A stretch of 64,000 bases of DNA from Zhihengliuella salsuginis (GTDB lineage: Bacteria > Actinomycetota > Actinomycetes > Actinomycetales > Micrococcaceae). The position numbers and the translations under genes are program-made. Of this stretch, positions 54,790 to 62,746 are shown one piece after another; within the stretch, counting starts at the first letter, position 1, and every line of letters starts with the position of its first letter. The stretch spans positions 1 through 64,000 of the forward strand of contig NZ_BMXK01000008.1 in NCBI RefSeq assembly GCF_014651715.1, in the 5' to 3' direction. The notes below the pieces were generated by a model. That model was not told where the DNA came from. It saw only the letters and a list, made by a program, of their open reading frames with translations, and made no database searches.

Positions 54790-55560
54790 ATGACCTCAAC
54801 CCGACTACTCGGCGTCCAGGCCTTCGGCGACGCCGCAGGGCTGCCCCCCGTCGTCCTGATCCACGGGTTCGCCTCGTCGATCCACGCGAACTGGGAGGCC
54901 ACGGGCTGGATCCGGCACCTGACAGAGGCGGGCCGGCGCGTCGTCGCCGTCGAGCTGCCGGGCCACGGGAACACCCCGGCCGCTGCCGACTGGACACCGG
55001 CGGACCTCGTCGAAGAGGTCGCCTCCGTGATCGATGAGCACGTCGGCGTCGCGGACGTGATCGGCTACTCCCTGGGAGCGCGGCTCGGCTGGGAGCTGGC
55101 CGGCCGGCACCCGGAGCGCGTGCGGCGCCTCGTGCTCGGCGGCGCGGCGGCCGTGGACCCGTTGGCCGGGTTCGACACAGCGGAAGCGCACCGCGTCCTC
55201 GACCCGACCGACGGGGCCGACGCGATGTCCGACCCGGTCTCCGAGCAGCTGCTGGGCGCGGCCCGGGCCGGCGAGCAGATGCTCGGTCGCTCGGACGGGC
55301 TGGCCACCGTGCTGGCATTCATTGAATCCATCCAGTCGCAGCGCTACGATCCGGCCAGCTCCGTGCCGACGTCTCCCACGCTGGCCGTCGCCGGCGAGCG
55401 CGACGACCTCGCGGAGACCAGCGCCGAGCTGTTGCGGCTGGTGCGCGAGGCGGGCGGGGAGGCGCCCGACGTCGTCCTGGTGCCCGGGCGGACCCACGCG
55501 AACGCGGTGACGGCGCGGGCGTTCAAGCGGGCGGCGACGGAGTTCCTCGCCGCCGAATAG
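54790..55560 (+). CDS. Alpha/beta hydrolase, candidate acyl-transfer partner of the lipoyl protein
   Basis: A 256-residue alpha/beta-hydrolase fold enzyme: oxyanion-hole region VVLIHGFASS, nucleophile Ser 94 in VIGYSLGARLG, acid Asp at about 205-206 (AGERDD) and His 236 in GRTHANAV. No signal peptide. ATG 54790 follows GGAGG. Acetoin dehydrogenase E2 (AcoC) of several bacteria fuses a lipoyl domain to exactly this type of hydrolase fold, so the split pair here may together be the E2. Whether it hands the acyl group to CoA or hydrolyses it is unknown. Confidence 0.87.
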   Translation: MTSTRLLGVQAFGDAAGLPPVVLIHGFASSIHANWEATGWIRHLTEAGRRVVAVELPGHGNTPAAADWTPADLVEEVASVIDEHVGVADVIGYSLGARLGWELAGRHPERVRRLVLGGAAAVDPLAGFDTAEAHRVLDPTDGADAMSDPVSEQLLGAARAGEQMLGRSDGLATVLAFIESIQSQRYDPASSVPTSPTLAVAGERDDLAETSAELLRLVREAGGEAPDVVLVPGRTHANAVTARAFKRAATEFLAAE

Positions 55561-55568
55561 AGACCCCC

Positions 55569-55600
55569 GACCCTCCGGCGCCGCGGCGCGCCGGAGGGTC
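55569..55600 (+). terminator. Terminator hairpin after the dehydrogenase operon
   Basis: GACCCTCCGGCG (55569-55580) pairs perfectly with CGCCGGAGGGTC (55589-55600), directly followed by TTGACATT. The last bases double as the -35 region of the next promoter. Confidence 0.8.
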
Positions 55601-55642
55601 TTGACATTCCCGGTGACACACACCACAATGATCGTATACGAT
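55601..55642 (+). promoter_or_regulatory. Promoter and GntR-type operator of the homoprotocatechuate operon
   Basis: TTGACA (55601-55606), a 17-base spacer and CACAAT (55624-55629) form a good promoter. Immediately downstream lies the perfect 12-base palindrome ATCGTATACGAT (55631-55642), at the expected transcription start. A GntR/FCD regulator is the second gene of the operon, and palindromes centred on GTATAC-like cores are common for that family. Binding here would block initiation. Confidence 0.72.
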
Positions 55643-55667
55643 TTCATACATGACACCGGGAGGGTCC

Positions 55668-57188
55668 GTGACCACCACACCTGAAGGCAACGACGCCGCA
55701 CACGCCACGACCGTCGACGCCGCGTTCTGCGAGCGCGTCGGCAAGGTCGTCGCCGTCCACCTGGCCTACCGGTCCCGCGCCGAGCAGCGCGGGCGGACGC
55801 CGACCTTCCCGTCCTACTTCATGAAGGCCACCTCCTCCCTGGCGGCGACCGGCGAAACGGTCGAACGCCCCGCCGGGACCGAGCTGCTCGCCTTCGAGGG
55901 CGAGATCGCCCTCGTCATCGGCACAGCCGCCCGCCGCATCTCCCCCGACGAGGGCTGGGGCCACGTCGGGTGGGTCACCGCGAGCAACGACCTCGGCCTG
56001 TACGACATCAAGTACGCCGACAAGGGTTCGAACGTACGTTCGAAATCGGGTGACGGGTTCACCCCGATCGGGCCCGCGCTGCTCCCCGCAGCCGACGTCG
56101 ACCCGGGCAACCTGCGGATCCGCACGTGGGTCAACGGGAGTCTCGCCCAGGACGCCACCACCGAGGAGCTGATCTTCAGCTTCGGGCAGATCGTCGCCGA
56201 CCTCTCCCAGCAGATGACGCTGCAGCCGGGCGACGTGGTCCTCACCGGCACCCCCGCCGGCTCGTCGGTCATCGTGCCCGGGGACGTCGTGGAGGTCCAG
56301 GTCGACGACGTCGCCTCCTCCCGCTCCACGGGCCGGCTCTCGACGACCGTCACCGAGGGCGCCGAGGGCTTCGCCGCCTTCGGCAACCCCACGAAGATCA
56401 CCGACGCCGACCGCATCGACGCGTTCGGCACCCCGGAGGCCGCGGGCATCGAGCGCCCGCTCACCGGGGCCGAGGCCCTGACCGAGGGCGTCAAGGAGAA
56501 ACTGCTCTCCGTCGCCACCGCCACCATCTCCGGGGCCCTGCGCAAGCGGGGACTGAACAACGTCGCCATCGAGGGCCTGACGGCCACGAAGGGCACCCGC
56601 AAGGTCATCGGGCTCGCCCGCACCCTGCGCTACGTCCCCAACCGCGAGGACCTGTTCAAGTCCCACGGCGGCGGCTACAACGCCCAGAAACGGGCGATGG
56701 ACTCTCTCGAGCCGGGCCAGATCCTGGTCATGGAGGCCCGCGGCGAGCAGGGCTCGGCCACGCTCGGCGACATCCTCGCCCTGCGCACGCAGGTCGCGGG
56801 CGCCGAGGCCATCATCACCGACGGCGGTGTACGCGACCTCTCCGCCGTCGAGGACCTCGACATCCCGGCGTTCCACAACGGCGCCCACCCCGCGGTCCTC
56901 GGCCGCAAGCACGTCCCCTGGAGCATCGACGAGACGATCGGCTGCGGCGGCACCACCGTCCAGCCCGGCGACATCATCGTCGGGGACGCCGACGGCATCC
57001 TCGTGATCCCGCCGGCACTGGCCGCCGAGATCGCCGACGAGACCGTCGAGCAGGAGCGCCGCGACACCTTCGTGTTCGAGCACGTCAAGAAGGGCCACAA
57101 GATCGACGGGCTCTTCCCCATGAACAAGGACTGGCTGGAGAAGTACCACGCGTGGGTCAACTCGGGAGCGGACCTTGACGCCCTCTAA
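55668..57188 (+). CDS. Fusion of FAH-type decarboxylase/isomerase (HpaG-like) and RraA-type aldolase-like domain
   Basis: A 506-residue two-domain protein. Residues 20-225 are an FAH domain with metal ligands Glu 77 and Glu 79 (FEGEIALVIG) and Asp 108 (ASNDLG), plus LQPGDVVLTGTPAGSS. This matches HpaG, which decarboxylates and isomerises the homoprotocatechuate ring-cleavage acid. Residues 275-480 are RraA-like (TATISGALRKRGLNNVAIEGL). LGD at 366-368, exactly 20 residues, then RD at 389-390 form the GD-x20-RD motif of class II pyruvate aldolases. Regulatory RraA proteins lack its metal Asp. So the second half may be an aldolase. GTG 55668 has GGGAGG five bases upstream. It overlaps the GntR gene by 14 bases. 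Confidence 0.87.
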   Translation: MTTTPEGNDAAHATTVDAAFCERVGKVVAVHLAYRSRAEQRGRTPTFPSYFMKATSSLAATGETVERPAGTELLAFEGEIALVIGTAARRISPDEGWGHVGWVTASNDLGLYDIKYADKGSNVRSKSGDGFTPIGPALLPAADVDPGNLRIRTWVNGSLAQDATTEELIFSFGQIVADLSQQMTLQPGDVVLTGTPAGSSVIVPGDVVEVQVDDVASSRSTGRLSTTVTEGAEGFAAFGNPTKITDADRIDAFGTPEAAGIERPLTGAEALTEGVKEKLLSVATATISGALRKRGLNNVAIEGLTATKGTRKVIGLARTLRYVPNREDLFKSHGGGYNAQKRAMDSLEPGQILVMEARGEQGSATLGDILALRTQVAGAEAIITDGGVRDLSAVEDLDIPAFHNGAHPAVLGRKHVPWSIDETIGCGGTTVQPGDIIVGDADGILVIPPALAAEIADETVEQERRDTFVFEHVKKGHKIDGLFPMNKDWLEKYHAWVNSGADLDAL

Positions 57189-57858
57189 ATCCGAGCAGGC
57201 CTACGAGCTGCTGCAGTCGAAGATCGTCTCCGGGGACTACTCCCCCGGGTACCGGCTCGTGCTCAGCTCCCTCGCCGCGGAGCTCGGCTGCAGCGTCGTC
57301 CCCGTCCGCGAGGCGATCCGCCGCCTCGAGGCCGAGGGGCTCGTCTCCTTCGAACGGAACGTCGGCGCGACCGTCGCCAGTGTCGACGCGACGCTCTACC
57401 TGAACACGATGCAGACGCTCTCCATCCTCGAGGGGGCGGCCACCGCGCTCGCGGCACCGCTCATCAGCGACGAGACCCTCGCGGAGGCGCGCCGCCTCAA
57501 CCGCGAGATGGAGGCCTGCCTCGCCGACTTCGATCCCGATCGGTTCTCGCGGCTGAACATCGCCTTCCACGAGCTCCTGTACGGCTCGTGCCCGAACCCC
57601 CACATCCTCGACCTCGTGCACCGGGGCTGGAAGCGGATGCGGGCCATGCGCTCGCCGACGTTCTCCACCGTCCCGGGCCGGGCGCGCAACTCCGTCGCGG
57701 AGCACGACGCGCTGCTGGACCTGCTCGTCTCGCAGGCCCCGTCGGCGGCCGTCGAGGCGGCAGCCCGGGAGCACCGCACCAACACCCTCAACGCCTACCT
57801 GGCCGTCGCGGGCCTGCCACCGTCCACGCTGACGCTGCCCGCCGCAGTTCACCCCTGA
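57175..57858 (+). CDS. GntR-family regulator with FCD domain
   Basis: A 227-residue regulator. The winged helix (AYELLQSKIVSGDYSPGYRLVLSSLAAELGCSVVPVREAIRRLEAEGLVSFERN in pieces) is followed by an all-helical FCD ligand domain (LEGAATALAAPLIS, FHELLYGSCPN, EHDALLDLLVSQ with the metal/ligand His residues). The start is TTG 57175, with GGAG upstream, inside the end of the fusion gene. FadR-type regulators of this class usually repress catabolic operons until a pathway acid binds. The palindrome at 55631-55642 is the likely site. Confidence 0.9.
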   Translation: MTPSKSEQAYELLQSKIVSGDYSPGYRLVLSSLAAELGCSVVPVREAIRRLEAEGLVSFERNVGATVASVDATLYLNTMQTLSILEGAATALAAPLISDETLAEARRLNREMEACLADFDPDRFSRLNIAFHELLYGSCPNPHILDLVHRGWKRMRAMRSPTFSTVPGRARNSVAEHDALLDLLVSQAPSAAVEAAAREHRTNTLNAYLAVAGLPPSTLTLPAAVHP

Positions 57859-57886
57859 CCGCTTTTCACTGTCGAAAGGACAACCC

Positions 57887-59392
57887 ATGAGCAAGCACTT
57901 CGTCCCGGAGGACCTCCCCACCCGCATCCAGCACTACATCGGTGGCCAGTTCGTCGACTCCGTCGGCGGCGAGACCTTCGAGGTCCTCGACCCGGTGACC
58001 AACCAGACGTACGCCACGGCCGCCTCCGGCCAGAAGGCGGACATCGACGCGGCCGTCGCCGCCGCCACCGAGGCCTTCGAGAACGGCCCGTGGCCGCGCA
58101 TGAAGCCCCGGCAGCGGGCGAACATCCTCAACAAGATCGCCGACGCCGTCGTCGCCCAGGAGGACCGCCTCGCCGAGCTGGAAACGTTCGACACGGGCCT
58201 GCCGATCACCCAGGCGCGCGGCCAGGCCCAGCGCGCCGCGGAGAACTTCCGCTTCTTCGCGGACCTGATCGTCGCCCAGCACGACAACGCGTTCAAGGTC
58301 CCGGGCTCGCAGGTCAACTACGTCAACCGCAAGCCGATCGGCGTCGCGGGCCTGATCACCCCGTGGAACACCCCGTTCATGCTCGAGTCCTGGAAGCTCG
58401 CCCCGTCGATCGCCTCCGGCTGCACGGTCGTCCTGAAGCCGGCCGAGTTCACGCCGCTGTCGGCGTCCCTGTGGGCGACCATCTTCAAGGAGGCCGGCCT
58501 GCCGGACGGCGTCTTCAACATGGTCAACGGGCTCGGCGAGTCCGCCGGCGACGCCCTCGTCAAGCACCCGGACGTCCCGCTGATCTCCTTCACGGGCGAG
58601 TCCTCCACCGGCCAGACCATCTACCGCAACTGCGCTGAGGGCCTCAAGGGCATGTCGATGGAGCTCGGCGGCAAGTCGCCGGCCATCGTCTTCGCCGACG
58701 CCGATTTCGACGCCGCGATCGATTCGACCCTCTTCGGCGTCTTCTCCCTGAACGGCGAACGCTGCACCGCCGGCTCCCGCATCCTCGTCGAGCGCAGCAT
58801 CTACTCGAAGTTCTGCGAGGCGTACGCCGCCCGGGCGAAGACCATCAAGGTGGGCGACCCCCACGACCCGGAGACCCAGGTGGGGGCGCTCGTGCACCCC
58901 GAGCACTACGACAAGGTGATGAGCTACGTCGAGCTCGGCAAGTCCGAGGGCCGCGTCCTCGCCGGCGGGGGCCGCCCGGAGAACCTCCCGGAGGGCCAGG
59001 AGAACGGCTCGTACGTGGCCCCGACGGTCTTCGCCGACGTCGCCCCGGACGCCCGCATCTTCCAGGAGGAGATCTTCGGCCCGGTCGTCGCGATCACCCC
59101 GTTCGACACCGACGAGGAGGCCCTCGCCCTCGCCAACAACACCAAGTACGGCCTGGCCGCCTACGTGTGGACGACCAACCTCAAGCGCGCCCACAACTTC
59201 GCCCAGGACGTCGAGGCCGGCATGGTCTGGCTCAACAGCCACAACGTCCGCGACCTGCGCAGCCCCTTCGGCGGCGTCAAGGCATCCGGACTCGGCAACG
59301 AGGGCGGCTACCGCTCGATCGACTTCTACACCGACCAGCAGGCCGTGCACATCACCCTCGGCGATGTGCACACCCCCAAGTTCGGCGGCTGA
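57887..59392 (+). CDS. hpaE: 5-carboxymethyl-2-hydroxymuconate semialdehyde dehydrogenase
   Basis: A 501-residue NAD-dependent aldehyde dehydrogenase. Seen: GLITPWNTPFMLESWKLAPSIASGCTVVLKPAE, FTGESSTGQTIYRN, the general base in MELGGKSPAIVFADAD and the catalytic Cys in NGERCTAGSRILVE, QEEIFGPVVAI and SPFGGVKASGLGNEGG. The ALDH fold alone does not fix the substrate, but position between the FAH-type gene and the ring-cleavage dioxygenase points to the semialdehyde of the homoprotocatechuate meta pathway. ATG 57887 follows AAAGGA. Confidence 0.9.
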   Translation: MSKHFVPEDLPTRIQHYIGGQFVDSVGGETFEVLDPVTNQTYATAASGQKADIDAAVAAATEAFENGPWPRMKPRQRANILNKIADAVVAQEDRLAELETFDTGLPITQARGQAQRAAENFRFFADLIVAQHDNAFKVPGSQVNYVNRKPIGVAGLITPWNTPFMLESWKLAPSIASGCTVVLKPAEFTPLSASLWATIFKEAGLPDGVFNMVNGLGESAGDALVKHPDVPLISFTGESSTGQTIYRNCAEGLKGMSMELGGKSPAIVFADADFDAAIDSTLFGVFSLNGERCTAGSRILVERSIYSKFCEAYAARAKTIKVGDPHDPETQVGALVHPEHYDKVMSYVELGKSEGRVLAGGGRPENLPEGQENGSYVAPTVFADVAPDARIFQEEIFGPVVAITPFDTDEEALALANNTKYGLAAYVWTTNLKRAHNFAQDVEAGMVWLNSHNVRDLRSPFGGVKASGLGNEGGYRSIDFYTDQQAVHITLGDVHTPKFGG

Positions 59393-59471
59393 CACCGCCC
59401 GGCACCGCCCTTCCGACGGCGGCACCCACAGCCGCGTGCCGCCGTCGTACCGAACCACCAGGAGAGAAACA

Positions 59472-60569
59472 ATGAGCAACGAGATCCCCCGGCCCACCGC
59501 CCCGGCCCCCGACATCCTGCGCTGCGCCTACATGGAGCTGGTCGTCACCGACCTCGCCAAGTCCCGCGACTTCTATGTCGACCTGCTCGGCCTGCACGTG
59601 ACCGAAGAGGACGAGAACCAGATCTACCTGCGCTCCTTCGAGGAGTTCATCCACCACAATCTGGTCCTCACCAAGGGCCCCGTCGCCGCGCTGAAGGCCA
59701 TGGCCTTCCGGGTGCGCGCCCCCGAGGACGTGGACCTCGCCGAGGCCTACTACCAGGAGCTGGGCTGCCGCACCGAACGCCGCAAGGACGGCTTCGTCAA
59801 CGGCGTCGGCGACGCCCTGCGCGTGGAGGACCCGCTGGGCTTCCCGTACGAGTTCTTCCACGAGGTCGACCACGTCGAGCGCCTGCACATGCGCTACGAC
59901 CTCTACTCGGCCGGCGAGCTGGTCCGCCTGGACCACTTCAACCAGGTCACCCCGGACGTCCAGCGCGGCCGCAAGTACCTGGAGGACCTGGGCTTCCGCG
60001 TCACCGAGGACATCAAGGACGAGGAGGGCACCACCTACGCCGCCTGGATGCACCGCAAGGGCACCGTGCACGACACCGCGCTCACGGGCGGCAACGGCCC
60101 GCGCATGCACCACGTCGCCTTCTCCACCCACGAGAAGCACAACATCATCCAGATCTGCGACAAGATGGGCGCTCTGCGCATGTCCGACCGGATCGAGCGC
60201 GGCCCCGGCCGCCACGGCGTCTCCAACGCGTTCTACCTGTACATCCTCGACCCGGACGACCACCGCATCGAGATCTACACGCAGGACTACTACACGGGCG
60301 ACCCGGACAACCCCACCATCACCTGGGACGTCCACGACAACCAGCGCCGCGACTGGTGGGGCAACCCGGTCGTCCCGTCCTGGTACACCGAGGCCTCCCT
60401 GGTCCTCGACCTCGACGGCAACCCGCAGGAGGTCATCGAGCGCACGGACGACTCGGAGATGGCCGTGACCGTCGGCGCCGACGGGTTCTCCTACACCCGC
60501 GAGGACGACGAGTCCGGCACCTACCGCGGCCAGGCCTCGAAGGGCTTCAAGCTCGGCAACCAGGTCTGA
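59472..60569 (+). CDS. hpaD: Homoprotocatechuate (3,4-dihydroxyphenylacetate) 2,3-dioxygenase
   Basis: A 365-residue vicinal-oxygen-chelate extradiol dioxygenase that opens the ring of 3,4-dihydroxyphenylacetate. Metal ligands fall at His 155 (VRLDHFNQ), His 214 (RMHHVAF) and Glu 267 (HRIEIYT). Second-sphere His 200 (GTVHDT), Arg 243 and Tyr 257 are also in place. These numbers equal those known for the Brevibacterium fuscum iron enzyme, also 365 residues long. ATG 59472 has GGAGA upstream; the frame extends further only as overlap with hpaE. It is last gene of the operon and is followed by a long perfect hairpin. Confidence 0.96.
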   Translation: MSNEIPRPTAPAPDILRCAYMELVVTDLAKSRDFYVDLLGLHVTEEDENQIYLRSFEEFIHHNLVLTKGPVAALKAMAFRVRAPEDVDLAEAYYQELGCRTERRKDGFVNGVGDALRVEDPLGFPYEFFHEVDHVERLHMRYDLYSAGELVRLDHFNQVTPDVQRGRKYLEDLGFRVTEDIKDEEGTTYAAWMHRKGTVHDTALTGGNGPRMHHVAFSTHEKHNIIQICDKMGALRMSDRIERGPGRHGVSNAFYLYILDPDDHRIEIYTQDYYTGDPDNPTITWDVHDNQRRDWWGNPVVPSWYTEASLVLDLDGNPQEVIERTDDSEMAVTVGADGFSYTREDDESGTYRGQASKGFKLGNQV

Positions 60570-60588
60570 CCGGCCCTGCCCCGAGCGT

Positions 60589-60640
60589 ACGACGGCGTCC
60601 GGCGACTTCCCCAGGGAAGTCGCCGGACGCCGTCGTTCCC
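60589..60640 (+). terminator. Long perfect terminator hairpin after hpaD
   Basis: A 23-base stem (60589-60611 with 60614-60636, starting ACGACGGCGTCCGGCGAC) with a minimal loop, followed by TCCCCCTCT. It ends the catabolic operon. Confidence 0.85.
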
Positions 60641-60679
60641 CCTCTAGCCGCCGCCGGCTGCGCCGAGCACACTGGAAGC

Positions 60680-61372
60680 ATGACCGAGAGGAACGCCCCC
60701 TGCCCGCCCTACGCCGACCGCGACGCGGCTGCGGCCGCGCTCGCCGAGCCCTTGCGGTTCCTGGCCGGCGACCCGGCGGCCGTCGTGCTCGGGCTGGCCC
60801 GCGGCGGCGTGCCCGTGGCGGCCGGCATCGCGGGGCGGCTCTCCCTCGCATGGGACGCGCTGGTGGTGCGCAAACTCGGGGTGCCCGGCCATCCGGAGGT
60901 GGCCTTCGGCGCGCTGGCGGCCCACGGCGGCGCGCGGGCCGCCTACCACTCGGACGCCGTCCGGGCGGGCCTGGGCCTCAGGGCCGGCCGACGCGCGCTG
61001 CGCGTGGTCGAGGAGCAGGAGGCCGCCGAACTGGACCGCCGCCAGCGGGACTACCTCGCCGGGCGGATCCCGGATGTCACCGGTCGCACCGTGGTGCTCG
61101 CCGACGACGGCCTGGCCACCGGGGCCACCCTCCGCGCCGCGCTCGCCGTGCTGAGCACCTCCGACCCGGCGCGGTGCATCGCCGCGGTGCCGGTCGGGCC
61201 GCCGTCGGCGTGCGCTGACCTGGAGCCCGCGGTGGACCGTCTGGTCTGCCCCTGCCGGCCGGAGGACTTCCGAGCCGTCGGCGCCGCCTACGAGAGCTTC
61301 GACCAGGTCTCCGACGACGAGGTCCACCGCCTGCTGGACGGGCCCGGCGGGCCTGGATTCACGGGCGGGTGA
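60680..61372 (+). CDS. Phosphoribosyltransferase-domain protein
   Basis: A 230-residue type I PRTase-fold protein. AVVLGLARGGVPVAAGIA, VVRKLGVPGHPEVAFGALA and the PRPP loop TVVLADDGLATGATLRAAL are visible. Proteins of this kind (often beside erythromycin esterase or dienelactone hydrolase genes) have no firmly assigned substrate. ATG 60680 was chosen 8-9 bases after GGAAG. Its 3' end overlaps the convergent META-domain gene by 14 bases. Confidence 0.85.
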   Translation: MTERNAPCPPYADRDAAAAALAEPLRFLAGDPAAVVLGLARGGVPVAAGIAGRLSLAWDALVVRKLGVPGHPEVAFGALAAHGGARAAYHSDAVRAGLGLRAGRRALRVVEEQEAAELDRRQRDYLAGRIPDVTGRTVVLADDGLATGATLRAALAVLSTSDPARCIAAVPVGPPSACADLEPAVDRLVCPCRPEDFRAVGAAYESFDQVSDDEVHRLLDGPGGPGFTGG

Positions 61373-61742
61373 GCGTGCCGACGCGCCCGCCGTCGGCATC
61401 GAAGACCACCAGCACGTCGCCTTCGACCTCCAGCGTGTCGAGGTCCCCGATCCACTCGACGAGGTTCTCGCACCACATCAGGGTGCGGACGACGCCGAGC
61501 GTCCTCACCCGGCCGTCGTCCACGGACCAGGACCCGCTCAGGCGGTTGCAGCCATCGGAGCCGGTCAGGGATCCGTCCGCGTCGAATCGCAGCCACGCGG
61601 AGGCGCCGTCGTCCATGCCCCACCGGCCGAGGACGCGCTCCTGAACGGGGGAGCCGCCGCCCGCCGGATCGCAGGCGGACAGGCCGGCGGCCGCGAGCAC
61701 GGCGAGCACGAGCGGCAGGGCGCGGGGCAGGTTGGGGGCCAT
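61359..61742 (-). CDS. META-domain (HslJ-like) lipoprotein
   Basis: A 127-residue lipoprotein. The signal ALPLVLAVLAAAGLSAC ends in a lipobox, then comes a short META/HslJ domain with LGRWGM, SLTGSDGCNRLSGSWSVDDG and VRTLMWCENLVEWI. HslJ proteins are linked to novobiocin resistance and envelope stress in enterobacteria; the role here is unknown. Start codons at 61742, 61760 or 61793 are possible, and 61742 puts the signal at the N-terminus. It is convergent and slightly overlapping with the phosphoribosyltransferase gene. Confidence 0.78.
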   Translation of the reverse strand: MAPNLPRALPLVLAVLAAAGLSACDPAGGGSPVQERVLGRWGMDDGASAWLRFDADGSLTGSDGCNRLSGSWSVDDGRVRTLGVVRTLMWCENLVEWIGDLDTLEVEGDVLVVFDADGGRVGTLTRP

Positions 61743-61843
61743 ACGGCCAGCATGCCGCATGCCGGCGCGTTTGTCCCGGTGCGGCTCGCGCACCGGGCAC
61801 CGCGCGAGCCGCGCCCGCCTCCCGGCAACGCGTGTTCGTATTC

Positions 61844-61858
61844 AGAACGCTTCGTTCT
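61844..61858. promoter_or_regulatory. Palindrome upstream of the IclR gene, candidate operator
   Basis: AGAACG, CTT, CGTTCT is a perfect inverted repeat with three-base centre, 58 bases before the IclR start and in a locally AT-rich stretch. IclR proteins commonly bind such short palindromes in their own promoters. Confidence 0.6.
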
Positions 61859-61915
61859 ATTTTTGAGACCAGGTGCTAGGCTCGTGTCCTGTGATGGGCA
61901 ACACAAGGAGTAAGC

Positions 61916-62674
61916 ATGGCATCTGAATCCGCCGCGACGCCGCACCCGGCCAAGGACGACACCAAGCCGGCGTCGCAGACGCTCTCCCGCGGCATCCGGA
62001 TGCTGGAGATCCTGGCCGAGTCGCCGGGGCCCGTCACGATCGCCGACCTGTCGGCGAGTCTGGGGGTGCACCGCTCGATCGCCTACCGGATCCTGCGCAC
62101 CCTCGAGGCCCACCTGCTCGTCATGCGCGACGCCAGCGGCCGGGTCCAGCTGGCCCCGGGGCTCGTCACCCTGGCCCTCGGCGTGCAGCAGGACCTGCAG
62201 TCGGCCGCCCTCCCGGAGCTCGCCGAGGTCGCGAACGAGCACGGCGCGAGTGCATTCATCGCCGTCTGGGACCAGCGCGACTGCTTCACCCTGGTCACCG
62301 TCGAGCCCCGGCACGGCAACGCGGCGGTCATCCAGCGCCCGGGATCCCGGCACGCCTTCAACCGCGGCGCCCCGGGGATCGCCATCCAGTCGGCACTGGC
62401 CCGCGAGGCCTGGACCGAGCGCATGCCCGACGAGCCGTACCGCGAGGCCGCCGTCGAGGCCCGCGACCTCGGCTACTCGATCAGCCGGGACGAGGTGATT
62501 CCGGGCGTCTCAGCCGTGGCTGCTCCCATCCAGGTGCCCAATCAGCTGCCCGCGGCTGTCGCGATGGTCTACCCGACCGCGTCGCCGCCGGCGGAGACGG
62601 CCGCCCTCGGGAACCGGATGATCCGCGCCGCGCGCGCTATCGAGCGCGGCCTCGGCGCCGCGCCGGGGCGCTGA
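61916..62674 (+). CDS. IclR-family transcriptional regulator
   Basis: A 252-residue regulator. The N-terminal winged helix (LSRGIRMLEILAESPGPVTIADLSASLGVHRSIAYRILRTLEAHLLV in parts) is followed by an effector domain (FIAVWDQRDCFTLVTVEPRHG, FNRGAPGIAIQSAL, EVIPGVSAVAAPI). IclR proteins often govern aromatic catabolism, and the homoprotocatechuate operon lies 1.3 kb upstream, but two genes intervene and the target is not established. ATG 61916 follows AAGGAG. Confidence 0.92.
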   Translation: MASESAATPHPAKDDTKPASQTLSRGIRMLEILAESPGPVTIADLSASLGVHRSIAYRILRTLEAHLLVMRDASGRVQLAPGLVTLALGVQQDLQSAALPELAEVANEHGASAFIAVWDQRDCFTLVTVEPRHGNAAVIQRPGSRHAFNRGAPGIAIQSALAREAWTERMPDEPYREAAVEARDLGYSISRDEVIPGVSAVAAPIQVPNQLPAAVAMVYPTASPPAETAALGNRMIRAARAIERGLGAAPGR

Positions 62675-62746
62675 CGCGCCGGCCGGCGACCAGCACGACG
62701 GCGGAGCCCACCACCGCGCCTGTCGCCGCCTGACGCCCCCCCGGCG

